Assembly (NCBI RefSeq): GCF_030767025.1
Contig: NZ_JASITE010000003.1
Coordinates: forward strand, 248,001 to 312,000
DNA: 64,000 bases
Origin: Nocardia sp. CC227C
GTDB taxonomy: Bacteria; Actinomycetota; Actinomycetes; Mycobacteriales; Mycobacteriaceae
Reading direction: 5' to 3'
Part shown: piece after piece, positions 8,947-16,895 of the stretch
Layout: each line of letters starts with the position of its first letter
Numbering within the stretch: the stretch's first letter is position 1
The notes under the pieces: generated by a model
Database searches by the model: none
Told to the model about the DNA's origin: nothing
Seen by the model: the letters and a program-made list of their open reading frames with translations, nothing else
Made by a program: the position numbers and the translations under genes

Positions 8947-9258
8947 ATGAAGTACAACGAAGCGGCTCTTACCGAACTGCAGGAGTCCCTTGTCGGACTC
9001 AAGGATAAGCTGGTTGGCCAGGCGTCCGAACTGCAGACCGCTGCGACCAACCTGATGAACGCCTGGGAGGGCAACGAGGGCTTCGTCGCCTTCAAGCAGG
9101 CGAAGGATGCCTGGGACCAGGAGTTCGGCTCGGCTGATGGAGCGGAACCCGGCTCCACCATCTACATCCTCAATAAGCTCTCCGAGGCGGTCGGCAACGC
9201 GCTCGTCAATGCGAAGTCGGCTGACAAGGCTGTCTACGACGGGTTTTCAGGCGCGTAG
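8947..9258 (+). CDS. WXG100 protein, EsxA (ESAT-6)-like
   Basis: 103 residues from ATG 8947, with AAAGGA upstream. The W-E-G motif (MNAWEGNEGF) sits between two amphipathic helices, and the length is typical of the family. No YxxxD/E motif is present at the C-terminus, so export probably depends on pairing with the product of 8568, 37 bp upstream. A strong hairpin ends the pair downstream. Confidence 0.87.
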   Translation: MKYNEAALTELQESLVGLKDKLVGQASELQTAATNLMNAWEGNEGFVAFKQAKDAWDQEFGSADGAEPGSTIYILNKLSEAVGNALVNAKSADKAVYDGFSGA

Positions 9259-9284
9259 CGCTGTCTGACCTCGTATTATGCGAT

Positions 9285-9316
9285 GGGCTCGCCCACACTA
9301 TGACGTGGGCGAGCCC
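9285..9316. terminator. Hairpin after the esx pair
   Basis: A perfect 12-bp stem, GGGCTCGCCCAC / GTGGGCGAGCCC, with an 8-nt loop lies 27 bp after the esxA-like stop. There is no U-tract. The position suggests a rho-independent-type terminator of the esx pair, isolating it from module 2. Confidence 0.7.
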
Positions 9317-9570
9317 CCGCCTGTCCGGACCATTCCCACCATGGCCACGCTCGAATGGTGCTCGTCGGGAACTGGTGCTGGATGGAAGCGGGGGCTGGGT
9401 GTCGATATGAACCCTGCAGAGATCACGGCGCACTCTTGTTCCTGGGCAGGACTCGGCACACGATCGACCTCCTTCGGGTGGCGGTGGGGGTTGGGGATGG
9501 GGCAAGCTGGGCGGGCCGCGTCCGGAGTGGCGGGGCCGGAAGTGGAACTGCGCAGTGGGGAGGGCCGCTC

Positions 9571-11364
9571 GTGGCTGGTGAAACCGTGTCGTTCGATCAA
9601 TTGCAGGGCAAGGTGGCGGACGGGGAACTGGAGTTCCAGCCCAAGGCGGTTGACGATGCGCTGCGAGAGTGCGACAGCTTGATCGGGCATCTGCTGTCGG
9701 TGCGGACCACGCTGGCGAACGTCACGGGGCTGGCCGACTTCGCGGGACCCGCGGGGGTGTTCAGCTCCGGAATCCAGTGGACCCAGGGTTTTCGGGAACT
9801 GGCGCGGGATATGGAGGGCATCGTGGCCTCCCATCTCGGCATCGTGGGCGCCATGGCCGAGGTCTTCCGATCGGCGGCCAAGAAGTACCTGGAGGCAGAG
9901 GGGGAGTCCGAGGACGGGTTCCGGGCCGCGCTCGATCGCAAGATGCCCACCGAGCCGTATATCCCGGGTGTCGTGCGGACGAGTGTCGAAGAGATGTCGG
10001 GACGGGTCGTGGTGCCGGACGCGGTAGCCGCTTTCGGTACGCCGAATACCCGTGTCCTGCAGTCATATGACGCCGTGGACTACTCGAAGTACCAACCGCC
10101 CGCCGACAGTCCCCGGGTCGTCTGGCCGGAGAACCCGTTTCACAAGCAGTGGGACGCCTTCTACGGGCTGGGGCAGGCGATCAAGCCGGATATCGCTGTC
10201 GCCGCCGCCATCGACTGGGAGCTGATGCGTAAGGAGCTCGACAAGGTCTTCGGGCATTTCCGGACGGGAATCGGCACCATTCAGAACAATTGGCGCGGGC
10301 CGGCGGCGGCGACGGCGATATCCGCCGTGAACACCTACGCCGACGACACCGCGCCCTTGACCGCAGCGATGCTCGAGGTCGAGAACGGGCTGCTGCGCGC
10401 CGCGGGCTGGCTGCGTGCCACCCGCGAGTGGATGCCGGAGTCGCCGACACCGGACGTCCGGCAGTCGGGTGATATGTATCAACTTCGGTACAAGGATGTG
10501 TTGCTGAGCGACGACAGCGAAAAAGGTTGCCTGGGCTTGGCTTTGAGCAGGATTCGGAATGCCTGCGAGGTGTCGTATATCGGTGGGCTCGTCGATTACA
10601 ACAGTTCCCTGGTCACGTTGCCAACGCCTACGAGCCCGGTCGGCGCCGTCCCGGCGATCGAGCCGACGCCGGAACAGCCCAGCGGCGATCCCGGTGTGCC
10701 GAATACGCCGAGCGGCGCACGGGTGACGAATCAAGATACGCCGTCAGGGGCTCCGACGACGCCGACGACGCCGACGACGCCGGCCACCCCGGCCACCCCG
10801 CAGGAGGACACCCCCCGGAACGACAGTCCGACCGACACCACCGCCGAGGATCAGCTGTCGGAATTGGCGCAGCACGCCATCGCGGCCGTGCAATCCGGCG
10901 TGGAGACCATTTCGCAGGCGGTCCAACAGGGCTTGGAATCGGTGCAGCAGACCGTCCAAGACGTCGTGAGCGATCTGACCACCCAGCCCACCACGCCGGT
11001 GCTCACCACCACGCCCTCCATTCCGGCCATCGCGGATCAAACGAGGACAGGTGGCGGGTCCCCGCTCGGCGGCTCACCCGGCGGCGTTCCGCCGACCACC
11101 AATCCGACCACCAAGCTGTTTCCGCGCGCGACCGTCGCCACCGAGACGGAGACGAGTTCCGTCGCCCGCGCGGGTCTGCCGACGACGACCACCGGGACCA
11201 ACGCTTCGACGCCCATGGGTGGCGTCCCGATGGGCGCGGCAGGTCAAGGCGTAGGAGCGCAGGGGAGCGAACGCAAGTCGGCGGACTACCTGAAACGCGG
11301 CGAGCATCTCGGTGAAGCCGTGGGTGACCTGCCCGTCGCGGTGACGCCGGTCGCTGAGAAATGA
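9571..11364 (+). CDS. EspB-like ESX secretion substrate, module 2
   Basis: 597 residues. GTG 9571 (VAGETVSFDQ) is chosen because GGGGAGG lies ~7 nt upstream and because it aligns with MAGES of the module-1 paralogue; the longer open frame upstream has non-homologous sequence. Shared features include GELEFQPKAVDDAL near the start, the W-x-G motif (WRG, W241), the GWLRATREWMPESPT block, a Pro/Thr-rich linker with TTPTTP-like repeats, a Gln/Val-rich helical stretch and a tail with RGEHLGEAVGD. It probably is an exported EspB/PPE-type protein. The stop overlaps the next start (ATGA). Confidence 0.7.
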   Translation: MAGETVSFDQLQGKVADGELEFQPKAVDDALRECDSLIGHLLSVRTTLANVTGLADFAGPAGVFSSGIQWTQGFRELARDMEGIVASHLGIVGAMAEVFRSAAKKYLEAEGESEDGFRAALDRKMPTEPYIPGVVRTSVEEMSGRVVVPDAVAAFGTPNTRVLQSYDAVDYSKYQPPADSPRVVWPENPFHKQWDAFYGLGQAIKPDIAVAAAIDWELMRKELDKVFGHFRTGIGTIQNNWRGPAAATAISAVNTYADDTAPLTAAMLEVENGLLRAAGWLRATREWMPESPTPDVRQSGDMYQLRYKDVLLSDDSEKGCLGLALSRIRNACEVSYIGGLVDYNSSLVTLPTPTSPVGAVPAIEPTPEQPSGDPGVPNTPSGARVTNQDTPSGAPTTPTTPTTPATPATPQEDTPRNDSPTDTTAEDQLSELAQHAIAAVQSGVETISQAVQQGLESVQQTVQDVVSDLTTQPTTPVLTTTPSIPAIADQTRTGGGSPLGGSPGGVPPTTNPTTKLFPRATVATETETSSVARAGLPTTTTGTNASTPMGGVPMGAAGQGVGAQGSERKSADYLKRGEHLGEAVGDLPVAVTPVAEK

Positions 11365-12167
11365 CGCGCTCCTGGACGTTCGGCGATCTCGAATTCGTGG
11401 TGCTGTGGGAATTGTTCGGCGAGGATCGCCTACCGCACCCGTTCGTATTCACCAGCCGGACGCCGATGTACTTCGACTATCTGCGGGAGAAGCGGGAAGT
11501 CGCCGAGCGGTTGCGTACCGGTGCGGATGCCGCGATCGCGCCGGTAGCCGAATCCATGGTGCGACCGGATATTCGCATTACCGTCGACGGCTGGGCAGGC
11601 AGGGATCCGGAACGCGCCGACGCACGTATCCGAATACTGGCGACCCGAAAGGGGGATCGCGGCTATGTGGCGATTCAATTGCCCGGTGAGACATATACGC
11701 ACAGCGGGGGTTTCGTCGTCGCGGAGTGCGATCCGCTGCGGTTGGCGGATGCGATAGTCGCGGCCTTGCCGACGGCCGAGCCCGGCGATGCGACGGAAAT
11801 CGCGCTGCTGCCGCCGGAAGCCGATCGCGAAGGGCTCGATTACGAGTACGGCCGTTCACCGACCCGGTTCCGGCCGGAGGAGACGCTGCCGGGCCGCTCG
11901 CGGCGCTTCCTGCGCACGACGCCGTCGCTGATCGGCACAATCGATATCGAACAGGGGATGTCCAAATTCGGTCCGCGGGGCATCACCCGCCACCGGCTGG
12001 AGTGGCGCGACCTGTCCGACGACGGCCGCTACGTCATCGCGCACGCCGCACCCTGGGTCGCGGTATCGGCCGACCACGGTCGGCTCACATCCATGATCAA
12101 TGTTCGGATCGCCGACGTGGTGAAAGTGATCAGGGAAGAGCGGGACGGTCGCGGTGCCGATTCGTGA
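11361..12167 (+). CDS. EspG-family ESX chaperone-like protein, module 2
   Basis: 268 residues, ATG in the ATGA overlap with the EspB-like gene. It has the same blocks as the module-1 paralogue: LEFVVLWELFGEDRLPHPFVF, GGFVVAECDPLRLADAIVAAL, and FGPRGITRHRLEWRDLSDDGRY near the C-terminus. It is a soluble cytosolic protein and the likely chaperone of the co-translated substrate. It differs clearly from the core-locus EspG at 16077, so the genome keeps at least two EspG subtypes. Confidence 0.75.
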   Translation: MTRSWTFGDLEFVVLWELFGEDRLPHPFVFTSRTPMYFDYLREKREVAERLRTGADAAIAPVAESMVRPDIRITVDGWAGRDPERADARIRILATRKGDRGYVAIQLPGETYTHSGGFVVAECDPLRLADAIVAALPTAEPGDATEIALLPPEADREGLDYEYGRSPTRFRPEETLPGRSRRFLRTTPSLIGTIDIEQGMSKFGPRGITRHRLEWRDLSDDGRYVIAHAAPWVAVSADHGRLTSMINVRIADVVKVIREERDGRGADS

Positions 12168-12255
12168 AGGCGGTGCGGCTCGGCGCATCGATGACCACCG
12201 GCGCGGCCTTATGGCCTAAGGTATTCGTACGCAGTGGTAAGGGAGGGAGTTGCGG

Positions 12256-12621
12256 ATGACGGACGCGGGGGCGGCGAACAGTGATTCCCCGTCGGCGGAA
12301 TTGCCGACGGTGACGGCGATATCGCTCACCGGAACGATCAAGGTGCGGACCACCGAGCAGGGGCTGCCGGTCGCGCTGCGGGTGGATCCGGCCGAGTTGC
12401 ATCGGGATCCGGCGCATCTGGCCAATGAGGTATTGCGGCTGTGTCAGCGCGCGGCGAATCGGGCGGGGCTGGAGAAACGCAGGCAGATGGAGGCGCTCGG
12501 GGCGAGCGCCGCGACACTGGCGCTGAGCGGGTTGCCGACCGAGGCCGAGGTGCGACGGCTGGAACAGGTCGAGGAGCAGGATTACGATATGGAGCCGCGG
12601 AGCTGGCTCCGGACATTGTGA
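12256..12621 (+). CDS. Small conserved ESX-module protein, copy 2
   Basis: 121 residues. ATG 12256 is favoured over TTG 12250 because GGAGG at 12242-12246 is 9 nt away. It shares VRTTEQGLPVALRV, VLRLCQRAANRAG and VEEQDYDMEPRSWL with the protein at 5877. Function is unknown. It precedes the YbaB-like gene in both modules, which argues for a joint role. No signal peptide or membrane segment. Confidence 0.65.
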   Translation: MTDAGAANSDSPSAELPTVTAISLTGTIKVRTTEQGLPVALRVDPAELHRDPAHLANEVLRLCQRAANRAGLEKRRQMEALGASAATLALSGLPTEAEVRRLEQVEEQDYDMEPRSWLRTL

Positions 12622-12632
12622 GGAGGGGGCAC

Positions 12633-12932
12633 GTGGTCGGTTCGATGGACGAGCTACAGGCGCGCGTCCAGCAGCAGGTTTATCGCATGCAGGATCTGCG
12701 AGAGGCGATGTCCGGTGTGCGGGGACGCGAGACGTCCGAGGATGGCAATGTCACCGTGGAGGTCGACGGTAACGGGGCGTTGCGAGATCTGGCGTTCACC
12801 TCCGGTATCTCGCGGCTGACCCCCGATGAGCTCGAACGGGCCGTGGTCGGCACGGCCGCTGCGGCGGCGCGGACCGCATTCGAACAGCGGGCCGATCTGG
12901 TGCGGCGCTTCACCGACGAGCTGGCACCTTAA
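12633..12932 (+). CDS. YbaB/EbfC-like (EspL-type) protein, copy 2
   Basis: 99 residues. GTG 12633 is chosen because AGGAGG (12621-12626) lies 6 nt upstream; ATG 12645 would leave 18 nt. The helix-strand-helix pattern MDELQARVQQQVYRMQDL / VTVEVDGNGALRDL is the YbaB hallmark and matches the module-1 copy closely. It is probably a cytosolic accessory factor of the ESX module. Confidence 0.7.
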   Translation: MVGSMDELQARVQQQVYRMQDLREAMSGVRGRETSEDGNVTVEVDGNGALRDLAFTSGISRLTPDELERAVVGTAAAAARTAFEQRADLVRRFTDELAP

Positions 12933-13037
12933 CTGTCCTTTTAACACTCACTTAGAGCACTGTTTACGCTTTGCACTCTGGCACAGTCGTTTTCACGTCT
13001 GTACTCTTATCCAAGATCGAGATATTGGGAGGGAACC
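12933..13037 (+). promoter_or_regulatory. AT-richer spacer, likely promoter region for the EspC/EspA-like pair
   Basis: This 105-bp gap is noticeably AT-richer than its surroundings and sits between the YbaB-like stop and the next start; the corresponding gap in module 1 (6521-6648) is similar in length. A GGGAGGG ribosome site precedes ATG 13038. No convincing -35/-10 pair could be fixed by eye. Confidence 0.3.
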
Positions 13038-13352
13038 ATGTCCGGTGACGTGAAGGCGGATTTCGCCGCAATCACCGCGTACGGCAGCACCGAGGCGGGG
13101 ATCGCCACTCAGGTGGCGGGGGCGGCGGCCGCCGACGTGGCAACCGCGCTGGCGTCGGCGGTACCGGTGTTCGGGCTGATCGGTCAAGATTTCCTGGCGG
13201 CGTTCGCGGTCGCGCAGGGTAACTACCTGCTGTCTTCGGCGGAGATCGCGGCCGTGCACGCGGGCACGGCCACCTCGGCTTATGCGGCTGTCGGAACCTA
13301 TACGGCCACCGAGGTGACCTCCGCGGCCAACTTCCTGTCGACAATCCTGTGA
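13038..13352 (+). CDS. EspC-like (DUF2580-type) ESX substrate, module 2
   Basis: 104 residues from ATG 13038. It contains PVFGLIGQDFLAAFAVAQGN, nearly identical to the module-1 copy, followed by a second helix. Near the C-terminus YTATE fits the YxxxE export signal. The stop overlaps the GTG start of the EspA-like gene (GTGA). Probably forms a co-secreted pair with that protein. Confidence 0.72.
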   Translation: MSGDVKADFAAITAYGSTEAGIATQVAGAAAADVATALASAVPVFGLIGQDFLAAFAVAQGNYLLSSAEIAAVHAGTATSAYAAVGTYTATEVTSAANFLSTIL

Positions 13353-14701
13353 CGGACGCGGCGAACCCGACGGTCCTCGATGTAGTGCGCGGCAGCCCGG
13401 CTGGGCCATTCCTGGATCGTCCTGTCTCGGATGTATTGCGCGACCTGGGGTTGCCACAGCTGCCGCAACTGCCGGAGATTCCGGGGTTCCCGGAGTTCCA
13501 GCTGCCCGCGTTGCCGAGCATCGACCCGACGGCACTGATCCAGCCGGTGGTCGAACTGCTGGGTGGGTTCGGCACCGGCAGCCTGGGGGAGGGATTCAAT
13601 CCCGCCACGCTCCTCTCGTCGGTGGCCGACGTACTGACCTCCGCCGCGTCCCAGAGTTCCGCGGCGATGAACCAGGTCAGCAATGGCTGGGTGAGCGATG
13701 CCGCACTCGCCGCTCAGGCGAAGAGCGTCCAAGCGCAGAAGGACGCGCATGTGGTGGCCGCGCAGGGACAGCAGCAGAAGCTGATCCTGCTGGACGCCCA
13801 GCGCGTGGTGGCCCAGGGCTATGCCGAGGTCACCGCCATCATCTCGAAGTTCATCGCGCAGCTCATCGCCTCCGCGCCGCTGCTGCCCACGCCCGCGGGG
13901 CTCCCGTTCGTGATCGGGCTCGCGACGGAGGCGGCGGCCGAAGCCGGTGTCGTGGTGGCGAGGACACGCGGTGAACTCACCGTGAAGACCATGGAGATCG
14001 CCGCCGCCGGAACGAAGGTCCTGGTCGCGGGCGCTCCGCTCGCCGCCAATGCGGCGCAGCTGGCGAACGCGGTGAACGCCGCGGTGCAGCCGCTCACCAG
14101 CATCGCGCCCACGGTGGCCGCGAAGGTGGTGGAGAAGGGCACCACCGCGGTGTCCACGGCGTCGGATGTGGTCGGGAAGATCAGCAATACCGGTCAGGAG
14201 ATCATCAGCGGTCTCAACCCGTCGGGCACCACGCCGACCACGACCACGACGCCGACCGGCACGAAGAACGATGAGAAGGACAAGAACGGTAAGCCGACCG
14301 AGGTAGACGGCGGTGACGGCGGTGGCGGCAGCCCCGGTGGCATGGTCGGCGGTATCCCCACCGGCGGATCGCCTTCCCAATTGAGCAATTACGGCGGACC
14401 CCGAGGCGGCCTTAGCGACGGTGGTCTCGGTTCCGGTTCACCGAGCAACCGCTCGTCCAGCACCACCGCGCAGACGCAGACGGCAAGGACCACCACCTCG
14501 CCCAGCATGATGCCCACCGGCGCCGGCGCGGCGGGCCGCGCGGGCGACGCCGGTGCGGCCGGGGCCGAACGCAGCAACACCAACCTGGTGACCGGATCGC
14601 ACGGCGACGAAGTGGTCGGCGTGATCGAGGGCGTTTCGATCCCCGTGGTCGGCGCGTTCGACGATCTGCAGGAACCACCGGACAAAGAACTCACGCTCTG
14701 A
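13349..14701 (+). CDS. EspA-like/PPE-like ESX substrate, module 2
   Basis: 450 residues, GTG start overlapping the preceding stop. It has the same opening as its paralogue (VVRGSPAGPFLDRPVSDVLR versus LLRQSAIGPMIDRPVGDVLQ), a short Pro-rich segment, a long Ala-rich helical core, a Thr-rich linker and a tail NLVTGSHGDEVVGVIEG...IPVVG. The tail motif is shared with the other large proteins of the modules. Secretion with the EspC-like partner is inferred from gene pairing. Confidence 0.65.
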   Translation: MTDAANPTVLDVVRGSPAGPFLDRPVSDVLRDLGLPQLPQLPEIPGFPEFQLPALPSIDPTALIQPVVELLGGFGTGSLGEGFNPATLLSSVADVLTSAASQSSAAMNQVSNGWVSDAALAAQAKSVQAQKDAHVVAAQGQQQKLILLDAQRVVAQGYAEVTAIISKFIAQLIASAPLLPTPAGLPFVIGLATEAAAEAGVVVARTRGELTVKTMEIAAAGTKVLVAGAPLAANAAQLANAVNAAVQPLTSIAPTVAAKVVEKGTTAVSTASDVVGKISNTGQEIISGLNPSGTTPTTTTTPTGTKNDEKDKNGKPTEVDGGDGGGGSPGGMVGGIPTGGSPSQLSNYGGPRGGLSDGGLGSGSPSNRSSSTTAQTQTARTTTSPSMMPTGAGAAGRAGDAGAAGAERSNTNLVTGSHGDEVVGVIEGVSIPVVGAFDDLQEPPDKELTL

Positions 14702-14728
14702 AAAACTGGGTGTAACAGGAGGATTGCC

Positions 14729-15043
14729 ATGGCCGCGAACGAATTCCACGGAGTGAGCTTCGATCCGGTGGCCGCCCGCGATGTCGCGGCGCAGCTGGAT
14801 GAGCTCGCCGACCGACTGTCCGCCGGACTGCTGGGTGAGCAGGCGAAGCTCAACATCATGCCCGCCGGAGCCGATGAGGTGTCCGTCCGTGCCTCCAGCA
14901 CGCTGAACGCGGTCGCCGCGACCTTCCAGGAGCGCGGGGGGCTCGGCGTCGACGAGCTGCGCAAGTTGGCCGCCACGCTGCGCGCGCAGTCCACGCGCTT
15001 CAGTGAGGCCGAGGAGCGCAGCGTCGCGGACCTCGTCGTCTGA
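14729..15043 (+). CDS. PE family protein of the core ESX locus
   Basis: 104 residues from ATG 14729, with AGGAGG ~8 nt upstream. The helical hairpin contains MPAGADEVSVRASSTLN, the typical PE-domain core. There is no tyrosine at all; RFSEAEE near the C-terminus gives an F-x-x-x-E where YxxxD/E is expected. The gene is followed after 7 bp by a PPE gene and then by espG and eccB, the order of core ESX loci. The PE product should pair with the PPE protein and be carried by EspG. Confidence 0.8.
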   Translation: MAANEFHGVSFDPVAARDVAAQLDELADRLSAGLLGEQAKLNIMPAGADEVSVRASSTLNAVAATFQERGGLGVDELRKLAATLRAQSTRFSEAEERSVADLVV

Positions 15044-15050
15044 GCGGACC

Positions 15051-16080
15051 ATGCTGGAACCGACGAAACCCGGCTTCACCGGGACGGTCTGGGAGGCCAG
15101 GCCGCCGGAGCAGCTCGCTCGCGACCTGGCGACGGGGCGCCGGAGCCGTACCAGCGGCCGAGGCCGGTCTCGCCTGGGTACGGCTGAGTGCGGGTTTCGC
15201 GGCGGCGGCGGTCGAGTACGAGCGGATCCTCAGCCTGCTCGACAGCGCCTGGGAGTCGCAGAGCGGTCGCACGGTGGTCGACCGGGTTCGCGCTCTACGC
15301 GATTGGCTGCTCTCCTCCGCTCAGGCGGCGGCGGCGAACGCCGCTCAGGCGGAAGCTCACGCGGCCGCATACGAGATCGCGCGGCTGGCCATGCCCGATG
15401 CCGGTGAGGTCGAGGCCATTCACAATCTCCAGAAGACCTTGGAACAGGTGGGCGCGGCACTCGGCGCACCCATGCTGGCCAAGATCGCGCATGTGGACGG
15501 TGAGGCCGATGCCGCCAAAGCGGTGGCGTCGCGGGTGATGCGCACCTACGAGGCGGCGACGGAATCACTGGCCACCCCGTGGGAGCACCAGGCTCCGCCG
15601 GTGGTCACCACCGGAGAGACGCTGGCCGCCGCACCGGCGGAAAGTCAGCCGACCGCGACTCCGACGGGGATGGGCGGGATTCCGGGTGGTATCGGTCCCA
15701 TCAATATCGCACCGGTGAAGACGGACTATCGCGGTCGCGCCGTCATGCCGACGACCGTGCCGTCCGGACAGCCGGTCCCGGCCACCCCGGTCACCACGGC
15801 GCAGCCGTCTGCCGCGGTGCCGCTCAGTCCCGCCGCGATGGCGCGCGGCGGACAGCCCTCTGGCGAGGAGCACGCTCCGCAGTTCAGTCCCATCGGCGCA
15901 CCCGCCGCCGACAGCGACCTCGGCCTCAACGCGGGTATGCAGGTCGCACCCGCGGTGCTGGGTGGTCTCGATCCCAGCGCACAGCGGGTACCCACCGACA
16001 CCGCTATCGCCGCGACCGGCACCGACGCGGAGGCGTCGCGGGGCACCGAATCCGGAACGGCCCAGGAGGCCGCCACGTGA
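15051..16080 (+). pseudogene. PPE family gene with a +1 frameshift in a G4 run
   Basis: From ATG 15051 the frame encodes MLEPTKPGFTGTVWEARPPE and QLARDLATG, a typical Nocardia-style PPE N-terminus with a literal PPE. At the G run 15134-15137 the family sequence moves to another frame, which reads GAGAVPAAEAGLAWVRLSAG and then continues without stop to TGA 16078-16080. Removing one G restores a ~342-residue PPE protein with a helical domain (~180 residues) and a Pro/Gly/Thr-rich tail. Both halves look fully conserved, so the lesion is recent, a sequencing error, or a site of slippage. The stop overlaps the GTG of espG. Confidence 0.82.
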
Positions 16081-16862
16081 CCACACTGACCAACGACGGT
16101 GTGATCGCGCTGGCGGGGCGCCTCGAGATCCAGACGCTGCCGCTGGTACTCGACATCGGCCCGCGGCAGGACACGTACTCCGAATGGGAGGCGGCGCAGC
16201 AGCGTGCGGTCGCGGAATTGACCGCGAACCATGTGCTCGACCCACACGGTGAAGTCGACTCGGATACCGCCGCGGCGCTGTACACGCTGGCCCAACCGGA
16301 TACCGAGTTGGCGATGCGTGTCTTCGGCGACAATCGGGTGCGGGTATGCCTGGCTCGACGCGGCCACAGCCACGCCGTCGCGGTCCGGCGCGGTGACCGT
16401 GTCGATGTCGCCCCGATCTGGTCCGACGGGTCGGGCTCCGCGCTGGCCCGGCCGATAATCGAGGCACTTGGTCCGTGTCCGCCCGCGGAAGTGGCGAGCT
16501 TCAGCGCGCTTTCCACCGAACTGGTCGAACGCCTCGATGCCGCGACGGAATCGGAGGACTACGCCGACGCCGTCTACAGCCTCGGCGTGGACGACCGGGA
16601 CGCGACCCGCTATGGCCTGACGCTCGCGTCCTGCCACACCTACGCCGAGATCGTCGTGTACTCGCATGCGGATGGGCTCACCGACCGCTCACCCGGCGCC
16701 GTGGTGGTGTACGACACCCTGCAGGGCCGGATAGTGGCCGCCCCCGGGCTCGCATTCGACCAGCAGGTATGGTCCACTCTGACGCCCGGTACCGATCACC
16801 GGATCGCACAGGCGATTTCAGCGCTCATCGAGTCGTTGCCCGGGGGTCGGTGGCTGCCGTGA
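16077..16862 (+). CDS. espG: EspG, chaperone of the core PE/PPE pair
   Basis: 261 residues, GTG 16077 in the GTGA overlap with the PPE stop. The sequence is a strong EspG match: GPRQDTYSEWEAAQQRAVAE, VRVCLARRGHSHAVAVR, PAEVASFSALSTELVERLD and a C-terminal STLTPGTDHRIAQAISALIE. EspG binds PE-PPE dimers in the cytosol and delivers them to EccC. The gene sits between PE-PPE and eccB, the usual place for a locus-specific chaperone. Confidence 0.88.
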   Translation: MTTLTNDGVIALAGRLEIQTLPLVLDIGPRQDTYSEWEAAQQRAVAELTANHVLDPHGEVDSDTAAALYTLAQPDTELAMRVFGDNRVRVCLARRGHSHAVAVRRGDRVDVAPIWSDGSGSALARPIIEALGPCPPAEVASFSALSTELVERLDAATESEDYADAVYSLGVDDRDATRYGLTLASCHTYAEIVVYSHADGLTDRSPGAVVVYDTLQGRIVAAPGLAFDQQVWSTLTPGTDHRIAQAISALIESLPGGRWLP

Positions 16863-16895
16863 TCCACGGCCACCCGCACTGCTGATGGAGGATTC

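Noticed and set aside
9355..9570. Upstream extension of the module-2 EspB-like gene (72 more codons)
   Set aside because: The extension is Trp/Gly/Arg-rich with no match in the paralogue; GTG 9571 has a good ribosome site and aligns with MAGES.
2496..14701. Search for insertion sequences or integrases that could explain the module duplication
   Set aside because: No transposase, integrase or terminal inverted repeats were recognised; unequal recombination between modules is enough.
15274..16080. Reading 15274-16080 as a separate intact gene
   Set aside because: Family sequence continues upstream in the same frame to the G run at 15134-15137, and the PPE N-terminus lies in the other frame from 15051; it is one frameshifted gene.
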